Shown: positions 12,815 through 23,136 of the stretch, one piece after another
Layout: the number at the start of each line of letters is the position of its first letter
Position numbering within the stretch: the stretch's first letter is position 1
Source: Gossypium raimondii
Lineage: Eukaryota; Streptophyta; Magnoliopsida; Malvales; Malvaceae
Assembly: GCF_025698545.1 (NCBI RefSeq)
Contig: NC_068571.1
Span: 37,047,733 to 37,111,732, forward strand
Direction: 5' to 3'
Length of the DNA: 64,000 nucleotides
The notes under the pieces: model-generated
Database searches by the model: none
What the model was told of the DNA's origin: nothing
Seen by the model: the letters and a program-made list of their open reading frames with translations, nothing else
Program-made: the position numbers and the translations under genes

Positions 12815-13450
12815 GCAACATTGCTTATTAGTTAAGGACAAAAAATCTCTTCCAACCTCGGATGTTCGGAGTGGGTATGTTAAAGCATTTTGAATCATAT
12901 TTTTAGTCCTAGTATACTACAATCAGGCAGTAATCGAACTTTTTTTTAATTACATGTGCTGGATATCTATTTCTGAAATATATTTGGTTATTGTTATAGG
13001 GTATGATACTCAAATATGAAAAAAAGCTTATATAAAATTGAGTACACTAGATTCTATTTGACATATATGTCCAATATGCACCCCAAGTCCAGGTTACATA
13101 GCTGAGAGTTTAAACCTTGACGTGCTCTAAATTTTTTTTTTATTATTGTATGCTGTTTAAGCATCTTGTTTCCTAGTCAATGTAGAGGAATTGAGATTAT
13201 TTATGAAGGAGAGAGATGATACCAACTCATTTCCAGTGATACTTTTCACATCTGTTCAGGGGTTACTGTGAATATTGTATCTGTCATTGGTCATAGTCAT
13301 GTTTTGGGACCTAAAATTTTCACTTGTAATGTACAACTAATGCCAAAAATGTGATGTGATTTTCAGGTAAGAAAGAAAAACAATCAAAAGATGGGCCCGT
13401 TTGACTGCACAAAGTTCACCAACACAAATATCCCGCCTGGTTTTGAATAA
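7407..13450 (+). CDS. Plant-specific Ser-rich protein of unknown function (11 exons, carries an in-frame stop)
   Basis: Proposed exons are 7407-7554, 7672-7857, 7951-8195, 8301-8377, 8525-8664, 8916-9052, 9192-9452, 9564-12124, 12188-12359, 12644-12724 and 13367-13450. All introns are GT-AG and the phases agree across every junction. Without interruption this would encode 1363 residues. In this sequence exon 9 holds an in-frame TAA at 12225-12227, leaving about 1264 residues. Beyond the stop the frame stays open and shows conserved-looking blocks: KDAQVWLVDGSD, PFSDEWLAAFESAGE, EPSPWSP and a GPFDCTKF tail. Near the N-terminus is a KEN motif (residues 64-66) followed by a basic GGYNLRKSLAWDRAFFTEEG block (93-112). 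Most of the rest, chiefly the 2.56 kb exon 8, is polar, Ser/Asn/Glu-rich and probably disordered. I do not recognise the family. KEN suggests, but does not show, cell-cycle-regulated turnover. Confidence 0.7.
7564..7611. repeat. Compound T-run / (GT)n / (GC)n microsatellite in intron 1
   Basis: A poly-T run passes directly into alternating GT and then GC dinucleotides. Alternating purine-pyrimidine tracts of this type can adopt Z-DNA. It sits inside the first intron, close to the donor at 7555, and is likely length-polymorphic. Confidence 0.85.
12779..12812. repeat. (TC)n microsatellite in intron 10
   Basis: About 16 uninterrupted TC dinucleotides lie shortly after the exon 10 donor site at 12725. 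Confidence 0.9.
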
Positions 13451-14648
13451 CAGAGGCCGAGAGGTTCCCCTAACAATTCTTTTCTATTTTCTTCACTGCT
13501 AACAGAAGCCACAATTGTGTACTATCACGCAACACCTAACGAATATTTTGAAGGCTTTAGGCAAATATAAATGCCAGAATTCTGGCATATTAAAACAGCG
13601 AAAGAAAGCTTCCAAGTTCTTTGACCATAATTCGTCCAGTTTAAGGGATTGTCAACTTCACCTTAATTTGGCCACTACCATTTCTTTTATTTACTTTCTA
13701 CTATTTATGAAAGTATTACTGATTAATATGGATAAAATGTAGTAAAAGCTGATCTTAGAAAATTTTCTACTTTCCTAACAGTAAATTATTCTTGTTTGGA
13801 ACAAAAGGGTAAAGAAAAGTTCAACTTGAAATATGGAGGCTTTTAAAAGCAAAAATCTGTTGTAATGAAAAGTTGCATATGTTGTTGAATTTCATTTTAT
13901 GAACATGATATAATTAAATAAATATATTGATTAAAAATTTGGTTCATCATGTCTTTTCCATTCAAAATGTTATGCAATCATATTTGGGTGCATTAGCAAA
14001 AGCAAATCTCAAAGGCAACTGTTTTAACTGATAATTAGGAAATCTTAATTAGTGTACAAAAATAATTGAACTTTTATATTATTTATATTTAACAAATCAA
14101 TCTTTAAATTTAGAAATATAATTGTATTTGTTATTTAGGTTAAGTTTTGACTTTATTATATCGATTAAAATTATTGATTTATTTTTAAAAATAATATCAA
14201 CTCTTTTTGAGAATGAAAGTATTGATTTTCAATGCTTGATTAAAATAAATTTTTACATTGAACAAATAGATATTTTAATTTCACGAATAGGGCATATAAT
14301 ATAAATAATATAAAAGGTTTATGTAAGTATGAAAAAGCTGTTTAATTAATAATATCGTTTTCAAAGTTTAAATCTAACTTCTCACTTTAAAAGTGCATTA
14401 CACTCAACCCTTGCCGGTGGGTGGTAAACAAATTTCATGTTAATATTTTACCATTAAAAATATTTAATATTTTAAAAATGAAATTTCTAAAACACAAATG
14501 TTTTTAATTAAATAGTAAAAGATGGGAAGTACAAATTCTGGCCTTAATTTTTACCCAGGTTAAGAAAAGTGCACCGCCTTTCTTAGCACTTGCTTTTATT
14601 ATTATTTCATCAATAACGGTCAAAAGATTTTCTTGATTTCTTTCTTTC
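13451..14648. other. AT-rich intergenic region
   Basis: The first few hundred bases are probably 3' untranslated sequence of the gene ending at 13450. The rest is AT-rich with only short chance frames. No repeat or RNA gene was recognised. Confidence 0.5.
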
Positions 14649-14655
14649 TATAAAA
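14649..14655 (+). promoter_or_regulatory. TATA box of the RRM-like gene
   Basis: TATAAAA lies 107 bases upstream of the ATG at 14756 and is followed by a pyrimidine-rich CT leader with CTCTCTTC tracts. Transcription would be expected to start about 30 bases downstream, near 14680. Confidence 0.6.
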
Positions 14656-14755
14656 GTAGTTCAATCTCTTCAACTCTCGCTCTCTTCTTTTGGTTTTGGT
14701 TTTGTTTTTTGCCTCCCAGTTAATAATCTCTGTTTGTTCAATCCAGTTGGACGCC

Positions 14756-15559
14756 ATGGCATTGCCTGTAGAAGAGCTTACCCTTAAACAACTTCAACAA
14801 TTTCACAACATTGATCGCATGGCTTATTCTAGACTGGTTTTAACCCTCCGTTTCGACCCTTTCCCCTCCATGAAGATCGTTGCCTTTTGGAATTTTCTTG
14901 AAAGAATCGGCTTCAAACACTTCCTTCACAACCTTCTACATTTCTCCGATCCCATGATTTTTTCTTTAGCCAAAGAGACCCTCGTCTGCTTGGAATGCTT
15001 GTTTTGTTCCCCGCAAGAAATCTTCCCTTGGGTCCATCTCGATTTCCCGGAGATGAACAAACTTGTTGGTCAAGAAATCTTGCTGGGTTTTCTTTTCAAA
15101 AACAGGGAAACCGTTAAAGGGATGATTGAGGACTTCGTCAAGGACGTGTGCCAAGTAGCATTTATGGATATAGTTGAAGGAAACTTGGGTTGCAAGCCAT
15201 CTTCAAACCCTGACTCTGAATTGGATTCTCCAACTTCTGATGATGGGGGAGACAATGGGGAGCTTTCCACAGACGATGGTAAGGCCAGAGTTGATTCAGA
15301 AGACAGATCATTGTTTATGACATTCTCTAGGGGACATCCGGTTTCAAACCAAGAACTTCACGGTTTCATTGTGGGGAAATACGGCAAATGTGTGGAGGCA
15401 ATCTATATGGATAAAAACCCGAAGCGGTTGTTTGCTTGTGTCGTCTTAAGGTCACACTCTGACTTGTCTAGGATTCTTGGGGGTCAGAAACTGGTGAAGT
15501 TCTTCATTAATGGCAAACAAGTTAGGGTTCGAAGATTTGTCCCCAAATGTAGGAAATAG
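14756..15559 (+). CDS. Plant RRM-like domain protein (intronless, 267 aa)
   Basis: A single open frame of 267 codons. The ATG at 14756 sits in a GCCATGGCA context; the frame stays open further upstream but has no earlier ATG. Residues ~1-140 form a Leu/Phe-rich helical domain (ELTLKQLQQFHNIDR, then FWNFLERIGF) without a familiar catalytic motif. An acidic Ser/Asp linker follows (~150-185). The C-terminus (~190-265) looks like a divergent RRM fold: SLFMTFSRGHP in the RNP2-like place and LFACVVLRS in the RNP1-like place, ending in a basic tail. Plant genomes carry many such single-exon RRM-like proteins of unknown role, and RNA binding is inferred only from the fold. Nothing in the frame suggests damage. 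Confidence 0.8.
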   Translation: MALPVEELTLKQLQQFHNIDRMAYSRLVLTLRFDPFPSMKIVAFWNFLERIGFKHFLHNLLHFSDPMIFSLAKETLVCLECLFCSPQEIFPWVHLDFPEMNKLVGQEILLGFLFKNRETVKGMIEDFVKDVCQVAFMDIVEGNLGCKPSSNPDSELDSPTSDDGGDNGELSTDDGKARVDSEDRSLFMTFSRGHPVSNQELHGFIVGKYGKCVEAIYMDKNPKRLFACVVLRSHSDLSRILGGQKLVKFFINGKQVRVRRFVPKCRK

Positions 15560-16540
15560 TCCCAATCCACAACCAAACTAACAGGTTAGCACTAGTTTTG
15601 TCCCTAGAGGTGAAATCATTACTACGTTCTTGTACTAAATTAGTCATAGTCTTTAAACACTGATTTGTTGATTTATGACAAGGTTTCTAGGAAGAAGGGG
15701 AAAAAAAAAACACAAAATCAAGAACATCCTTTTATTGTAGTTTGTCTGTCTGTGTGGTCATAAATTAGTGGGAATTGACCAGATTTGTATCAGAAAATCC
15801 CCGGTGGAGTGGTCTTCTTCACATCATACTAGCTTATCAGTAGTTATATAGTAACACTTTTATGTTCCATATTGTGATGTTGTGTAATGCTTGTCCATTC
15901 AATTGTACCCCAAGTTTATCTGTTTCTTTAATTGAGCAGTAACGGCAATAATATAAGATAAATCCCTAAGCTACTAATAACAATGGCCCAAAATATGTTG
16001 ATTGGTGTTGAGTGCATGGATCCTATTGCCATTGGGACTTTTGAAGTTTATGAGTGCTTTGAACATCACATTGCTAAAGTGCCCTTTGTCTGCAACTCCT
16101 GCTACATTTCATTCTGGGTCATCTCTGCCATTCCAATCCATACAAGGATTGATTATTCACTACACTTTGTGGTATGGTGAACATTTTTTAATATAAAAAA
16201 TTTAAAATTCAATAGATTAAGGTTTGAATTAGTGATAGAAAAGCGAATCAGGTCAGCTGGTTTCATCGGAGACCGCCACGACTGACCACACTTCCAGTAA
16301 TATATATGAAATGCACAATTTAAGTCACAACCCAAAATTGGACTTTTTTATTAAATAAAAAAAATCTGGCCCTTTATTATATTTTAGACTTTCTTTAACA
16401 AATTTTGTATGATTTTATAATTCAATTTTAATAAATTTCATCCAATTTTTTTAAACAAAGGCCAGAACGAAGAATTAAATTTATTCATATCAAATAATCT
16501 CATGAAGTTCCAAATCGAATCTTGGAATCATTAATTAAAC
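15560..16540. other. 3' untranslated region and AT-rich intergenic DNA
   Basis: The first 300-400 bases include T-rich and TTGTAATG-like stretches expected of a plant 3' UTR. A short frame near 15983-16180 has no recognisable domain. Nothing else is supported. Confidence 0.45.
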
Positions 16541-17225
16541 TTAGGGCTGAGTAAAAAACCTATTAAACCGAAAATTGACCCAAGCTGAGATATTTGGACA
16601 GTATAGGGAATGCAAGTATAAAAATCGTGGTTATCCGAAACCAAAGTTGATAATGAGTCGGGTCGAGGGAAAATTTTAAGTTCATTTTTTAGGCCCGGGT
16701 CTAGCCCGAAAAATGGGCCTAAAATTTTGCCCAAACTCGACACAAATAAAATGCTAAAACCCGAGCCTGGCCCGCTCGTATTAAAATTTTTTATATTATT
16801 ATGTTATATAAAAATAAATTAAAAAAATACAATATATCACACCAAAAACATTAAAATGAATGTTTCCCAACAAATTAAAAATAAATTTTAAAAAATCTTT
16901 ATACTTAAATAACACTAATATATGTGCAACTTAGCAAGTAAATGCCTCTAAAATAGTAGAAAAATTAACAATAAAACAAGAGTATACAATATCCAAACAA
17001 TAACAATAAAATAGTGTTAATATAATAGCAAAATCACAAAAAAACAGTGGCAAAACAACAACAATTTTTTTTTTCAAATTTGGGCGCAGCAAAAAAAACC
17101 TATCCAAGGCTCAGCCCATTTAGAAAATGGGCATTATGTTTTTGTTTAAACCTATTTTTCGGACTTATATTTTTATCCAAACTCTCTCTCTTTTCGGGCG
17201 GGCCTACTTGAAATCATACCGAATT
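16541..17225. repeat. Dispersed repeat with GGCCCG / CCCGAAAAATGGGC blocks
   Basis: The two ends (16541-16790 and 17080-17225) carry GC-rich blocks such as AGGCCCGGGTCTAGCCCG, GAAAAATGGGCC and TTTTCGGGCGGGCCT in an otherwise very AT-rich stretch. This GGCCCG/AAAATGGGC signature is a common plant dispersed repeat. The ends do not form a clean terminal inverted repeat and no target duplication was found, so the element class is unresolved. Confidence 0.4.
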
Positions 17226-17905
17226 TGTTTTTTTATTTAATATATAATTGATGTTAATTTTTTATGATATAAATAAATATTTTATATTTAAAATAGTGAA
17301 AATAATTAAAATTCTTAAAACTTTTAAGAAATATTTATGAAAAGGCATTAAAATTTTATCAAATAATATTTAAAAGTCATAAAATAAATCTCATTTTATA
17401 AAAAAAAAATATGAAAAAAGAAAACCCGAACTGAATATAATGAACAGTTACAAAAATGAAAGAAATTGAAGATGTAGGATTAAAAACAAACACTGCGTGA
17501 TCAAAATAGTGAAATAAAAAGTTTAGGCCTCTAAAATAAATTGGCCCAACATAGATAAATTTATAAATTACAACGTAAGAATCATATTAAAGCCTATGTT
17601 GAAGCAATGGGTGACCCTTATCGGCATCCCGCCCGTCATCATACCGAATGCGATCACACCAAGCTTCCCATGCGGAACTCATCGTGCAAACTGCTAGCAT
17701 AATCCAATTTGATTGATAATAATGGGTTCCATTGCACCATAATTGTAAAAATAATAAAAAAAGTTTACGATAGAAGCCGCTTCAGTTGAAGCAAAATAAA
17801 AAGTCCAGCCTTTTCTCATTTATTTCTTACTTTAAACCCCTTAGAAGCAGTGAAATAGTACATTGAAGTTTCCTTGCCGTGGAAACAAATATTATTGTGA
17901 AGGTC

Positions 17906-20900
17906 TCAACCATAAGTATAATTAGTATCAGCATCCACTTGTTTTTCAACATTCTGATACTTATAAGACCTTGAACAAGCAAGATAGTAACCAAAGTTAA
18001 GCACCCCAACCACAGTTAACATCCAATACACATTATCAAGCCTCCCATTGTTTATATTATCAGGTAACCAGCTTGTAACCCTCCTAACAAAATCAATTAT
18101 GGCAGTGCCTAAGTAGAAAGCAATGCCGATAATCAAGGCAATCATGGCTGTCGCCGTGCTTCTTAGAGATGCTGGGAATTCTTGATAATACAGTGAAACT
18201 TGTCCTGGGTAATGAAAGGCTTCGCCAATGCCCACTAAGCTTAGTTGAGGGACCAGCCATAGAGCCAACATGGACGACCTTGGCTGCGACTGATCACGGT
18301 CATGGTGATGGACCATTTTGAGCCGTTTGGACTCCACCAACGCTGAGACGGCCATTGCTAGTACGTTCAACACATGGCCGACACCGATTCGTTGGAGTGG
18401 TGATGGGGATTTTCTGGTTAGATTCTGCCATGTGAGCCATAAGAATCGGTCTATTAGGGTTAGAAAAATGGCACAGGCAACTATTTCTATGACCAAGATA
18501 GAGCCGGCAGGGATTTTCAAGTGTTGGCCGAGGTGACGGTCCATGTTTAGAGCTTGAAGCACCGTCAGGCTGCTGTGGATTGCAACTGGGGTGGATAGAA
18601 ATATACTTGAAGACCACAATGGGAGAATCCTGACCAAGGTTTTCAGATCTTCTACTTGTTGCACACTGCAAAGTCTCCATGGCTTTGCTATTGTGCCACT
18701 GCCATCGGTTTTAATGTCTCCTTCAGCTTTTAATGATGCTCGGTTGAGGAACCTGCAACAAAAGCATGTAATTGATTTGGAAGCTTAGCTGTTAATTTAT
18801 TCAGTCATGTTTTAAGAGTTGATAGGGTTTATACTTCGTTTCAACATCTATGATCCTTCCCCTATACCCTAATTATAGCTTCCTCTGTAAATATATTGGA
18901 AAAAGCCTGTAAAGTTGATTCATCATGTCTGAATTGTCTCTAATAACTTGATTTGTTTACAAGTTATGAAATTATATATATCAGATAAGACAAAATTACA
19001 TTAAAAATCTTCATTCTTTTCATGTAGACATGAATTGATGAATCTGATGTGGGTCACTCATGAATTTGTGATCTTATTTGTCAAATGTTGACCTAATATT
19101 TGGCTGGATTAATAGCATGGCTTCCAAATTAGTAGTTTATCACCTTTAATATTTCCATTTACATGACACGACCAATATTAAGTGCATAAATGTTATTACA
19201 TTTGCGAGTTTATTTGGCAATGTTATAACATAAATGTTGCAGGTTTGTTAAAGCAATGGCGGCTCATATGCGCCGCTTCGTTTCTTTGGTTGGCTCGTAA
19301 CGAGCTCATGTTCAATATGAAGAGGTTATCGATTGATGAAATTGTATTTCTTGCTAAGCTTCGCTCTCTTTATTGGGTAAAAGCATCCAAGGAAGGGTGT
19401 ATTGTGAATTTGTGATTGAATCCCAATATTGTGTGTGCGGTGTTCGAAGCAGGTGTGACCTAGGTTGAGGATTGTATGGCACGCTACTCCTTGCGGCGTT
19501 ATCAAGTCTAACGTCGATGGAGCAGCACGTGAAAAACCGGGGCCTGCTGGTTGCGGAGGGGTTCTACGTGATCACAGTGGTAAGATTGTAGCAAACTTTT
19601 CAGGGTCTCTGGGTATTTTAAATTGCTAGAAAATATTGTACAAGTCTGAATGTTTTTTGCTTTGTACATGTTTTTAAAGAGATTAATAGTTTGAGGGTAC
19701 ATCCTCAATGTTTCTGGTTTGTTTGTAAAACTTAGTTTGTGTGTTTACACTAGCTAATGTTAATAACGTTGACTCTGGAGAGAAAAAATATTATTTAGTG
19801 CACCACCATATTTATGTCTGCCACAAAAATTTAAGCATGACCACCTCCACCATAAAACTATATATCTAGCACAGTGAAATCATAACAACCAAAGATATAT
19901 ACTTAAGGACATGACTTTGACATAATTATAAAATTAATATCATTTAAATAAATTAATATTAATATTTTATTTTATAATTTTATCATACCTAAAACTTGAA
20001 TTTTAAATTTTGTCCTAAATCTAAGTTCACAAACTCTAACTCTTCAAAACTAAAATTTCTTTTAGTTTTAAATTATAAAATCCCAACCCATTCAAATTTG
20101 AATTTCACAAATTGAAAACTTACAGTCCAAAACTTTAAATATTAAAAATAAAAAATAAAATTTAAAAGGGATTAAAATTAAAGGATGAGATATGACCATT
20201 TGGAATCACAATCCGACAGCTACATAATTTCCTCTATTAATCAATAATATAAATAATCTTTCATAATTTATTTTAAATATAAACATATATAATTTTATTT
20301 TATTTTTGATATTTTAATGTTTGTTTTATTGTTTATGTTGAGGGTATTTTACTATTTCTTCGAAAAGTATGTCTTTAAAATTCACGCTTGCGTTATTGAT
20401 ATAATTTTATTAATATTTAACTATTATTTAATATAATCAAAATTTTTATTTTGTTATTTAACATAGATATGATTTTTATAGAATTTTAATTTTTTGTGGG
20501 GGAGGCTTTGTGTTGGATTCATCACATCTGGTTATATGACTGAGTGATGAATTAGATAAACATCACAAGAGAAATACTAAAGTTTAGACATAGTCATACC
20601 TGAAAGCTTTATTAGGTGGTGCACCTTCCACAGTAATGGGATTGTAATAATCATTGGCCATGGGTGAGAGTGAGAAGTTTCTTTTCCTAAAAGCAGCCAC
20701 CATTACACGAACAATATCCAGGAAAGGACTCCCTTGGGGCTTGTCATGCAAATAAAATCGATTTCCCAACAAGAAAATGAGCAAGGCAAGAAGATTAGCC
20801 GCAACAGATAGTCCAAAACCCAAACCCCAACTCAGGTTGTCCTCAATATACACTAAAGCAGTGGCACCCACTGCAGAGGCTGCGTATTGACTGAAAAAGC

Positions 20901-21619
20901 ACCAGTTGAAGAATATCCCTTGGTGTTGTGGGTTATCAAATTGGTTGGCTCCCATTGTTGCTAAAGTAAAACGCGTGCCTCCTACACCCATGGATCCCAG
21001 AGCTATTCCTGCATAAAGCACTAGGAACTGAACCCATGATGGGTCTTTGCAAAAACTGCCCAATCCACCATTACAGGGTGTTGGTCTCAGTGAGTTGAGT
21101 GTAGCTGTTAAGGCAATAAAAACTGTTCCCTGGCAATGGTTATTTAACAAATCATTGGTTAGAAATTGTAAAAAAAAAAAAAGAAAAAAGAGAGGAAATT
21201 TTGAACGGGGTTTACCAGTAAAGAAATGGATGAAAATAATGTGATGACTGAGAAACAGCCCAAGGAAGAATCAGCAATGGTAGCTCCAACTATGGGAAAC
21301 AAACTTGAGCCGCCATTAACGATATTGGAAACCTGAGCAGCATCAATGGCGTTTACATTGAATTGTTGAATCAAATAGATGATGAGGTTGGCCATCCATC
21401 CTGTACCAGCAAGTCCTAAGCCTAGCACTGCACCTGGAATTTTACATTTTATCAGTAACGAAATAAACATTACTATGATCTAACATATTCATACACTGAT
21501 TTATGAATGCTGCAAGGGATTAAGAGTTGAAGAGAACCAGTAATGAAAGGGAAGGTGACCCAGCCGCCATGTTTGCGACCAGAATTTGGAGCTTGGATTT
21601 CTCTATCAATGGTATCCAT
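17906..21619 (-). CDS. NPF (NRT1/PTR) family transporter, NPF2/NAXT-like, 558 aa
   Basis: Four exons on the minus strand: 21619-21538, 21433-21216, 21129-20600 and 18752-17906. All junctions are GT-AG, the phases agree, and the frame is intact. The product is a major-facilitator membrane protein of the proton-coupled nitrate/peptide transporter family. Recognisable family blocks are GGWVTFPFITG (TM1), VSNIVNGGSSLFPIVGA, FSSISLL joined to GTVFIALTATLNSLRP, GANQFDNPQHQG, FFNWCFFSQYAAS, then RFLNRASLK and WRLCSVQQVEDLKTL at the start of exon 4, and PLWSSSIFLS. The ExxER proton-coupling motif usual in TM1 is absent. As I recall this is typical of the nitrate-excretion (NAXT) branch of NPF2, so low-affinity nitrate transport at the plasma membrane is the best guess. 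Substrate remains inferred. Intron 3 is 1847 bp and holds a LINE fragment. Confidence 0.85.
19235..19620 (+). mobile_element. LINE fragment inside intron 3 of the NPF gene
   Basis: On the strand opposite to the gene, frames give a zf-RVT tail (WRLICAASFLWLARNELMFN) and then, after a frame change, the start of an RNase H-like domain: VIKSNVDGAAREKPGP and GCGGVLRDHSGKIVANF. The match ends near 19620, before the second half of the domain. This is a short dead LINE scrap in antisense orientation within the intron. Confidence 0.7.
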
Positions 21620-21676
21620 CTAAGTCTAGAAACTATTGGCATAGATTGGTGGTGTTTGATAGTGTTCAACCCTTCC

Positions 21677-21684
21677 TATATATA
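21677..21684 (-). promoter_or_regulatory. TATA box of the NPF gene
   Basis: TATATATA (read TATATATAGG on the minus strand) lies 58 bases upstream of the ATG at 21619, a fitting distance for a short-leader plant gene. MULE-like sequence begins within about 20 bases upstream of it. Confidence 0.5.
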
Positions 21685-21779
21685 ATGCTCGGTGTCCACT
21701 CCATTAGGGCTTTTTTACAAAACTGACCTTAAATTATTCATTATTTACGAAAATAATCCAATTTTGAAATAGTAATCTT

Positions 21780-22260
21780 TAGTGCAGCTGTTACCCATGG
21801 CTGCAGCAACGTCAAATTGACAGCCAATCATTGGGCATTGGATTAAAAAAATATTTTTGGTAGCTGTAGTCGTTACTCTTGGTTGCACCGGTATGTGTAT
21901 TTTATACGCTGGTAAAATACATATATTTTGATTTTTAAAATTTCAAAAAAAAAAAACAAGTTTTAATAGGTGAAGCCGTTGATGTTGGCTGCATCGCTTT
22001 TTTTTTTTTTTTGGTCAAGCTACTAGTTTTGGTTGCACCAGTTTGAATTTCTTTTTGGTCGTGCCATTGATTTTGACAGCACTCATTTAATTGAGTCAAA
22101 GGAATTTTTTTGGTCATGTCATTTATGTTGGTGGCACCATGGCAATTTTGTCAAAATTATTTGAATATTTTATGGTGCCGCCTTTAGCCTTGGCTGCACC
22201 CAATAAAATGAAATAAAAAAAATATTTTTTTGGTGTCGCCAAGTTCTATGGCATGACCCA
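21780..22260. repeat. Degenerate TTGG..TGCACC/GGCTGCA repeats in the MULE head
   Basis: Segments built on T-run + TGGT + a short spacer + TTGG(T/C)TGCACC or similar recur about every 50-90 bases (near 21800, 21880, 21980, 22035, 22065, 22115, 22190, 22235). The copies are poorly conserved. They lie between the NPF promoter and the MULE transposase. Confidence 0.45.
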
Positions 22261-23136
22261 AAAAAATCAGCTATTTTATCTCATTAGATGAACGTATTTT
22301 CATTTTAAGTGTTATTAGAAAAGGAAAAAGAAGAAAGAAAACTTGTTCTATTTAGTTGAAGCGAGAAAAATTTTGATTGTATGAGTAACCAAAAGTTGAG
22401 TGTATGTGTTTTTTTTAATGGGGAAATTGTAGAATATAAGAAGTTGGTTGTATATTTGAAGCCCGACACAAGTTATTGATGCGATTCAACAAGAATGTGG
22501 AGTTGGAGGAAATGAAGCAGAAAAACAGTGAAAGAATAGCTCCATGTTGTGGAAGGACCTTGTCAAAATTATTCTACAAGTAGTCAACCTCAGCAGATCC
22601 ATGGAAATTTACTGAAGTGGAGCTTGTAGATGATGTTTACCTAGCCAATATGATAGAACTTTATTGGTCTAATGAGAATGTCAACACCCTACTAGTTTAA
22701 TTGTTCACTGAGTTAGCTGATGCATGGCCCATTGAAGATGTAACTCTAATAAGTCAACATCGTGGGGTTGATTTTGATCTGAATGCCTTGTGGGAAGATT
22801 AGTTGAGATGTGGAGGGACATTGCAAATGGCCAAAAATCCAAAATACGATGGGGTTTCGTATTACGACGCTGTCCCGGGTCACTACCTACAAATACATCC
22901 TGAGGTGATCCAACCAATTTAGATGGTGGGGAAGGATCTGATAATGATTATGATCGTCAGCACGTTGGTGAAGAATATAGCGACCTCGATGTAAACAAAG
23001 TCCCGGAGGACATCGATGATGAAGGCGTGGAGGAGGGTGAAGATGTACACCCCCTACAGTCGGGAACCTAAACCGCATGATTATTTTACGGAATCACCCT
23101 GGGGCCTACATGTCGAGTGTAGACCTTGATGCAACG

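Noticed and set aside
13515..14304. Short plus-strand frames after the 11-exon gene
   Set aside because: AT-rich chance frames; the first overlaps the likely 3' untranslated region.
15983..16196. Two overlapping short open frames
   Set aside because: No recognisable domain, AT-rich neighbourhood, overlapping in different frames; chance frames.
18300..18680. 126-codon minus-strand frame and plus-strand frames over the last NPF exon
   Set aside because: Shadows of the transporter coding sequence in other frames.
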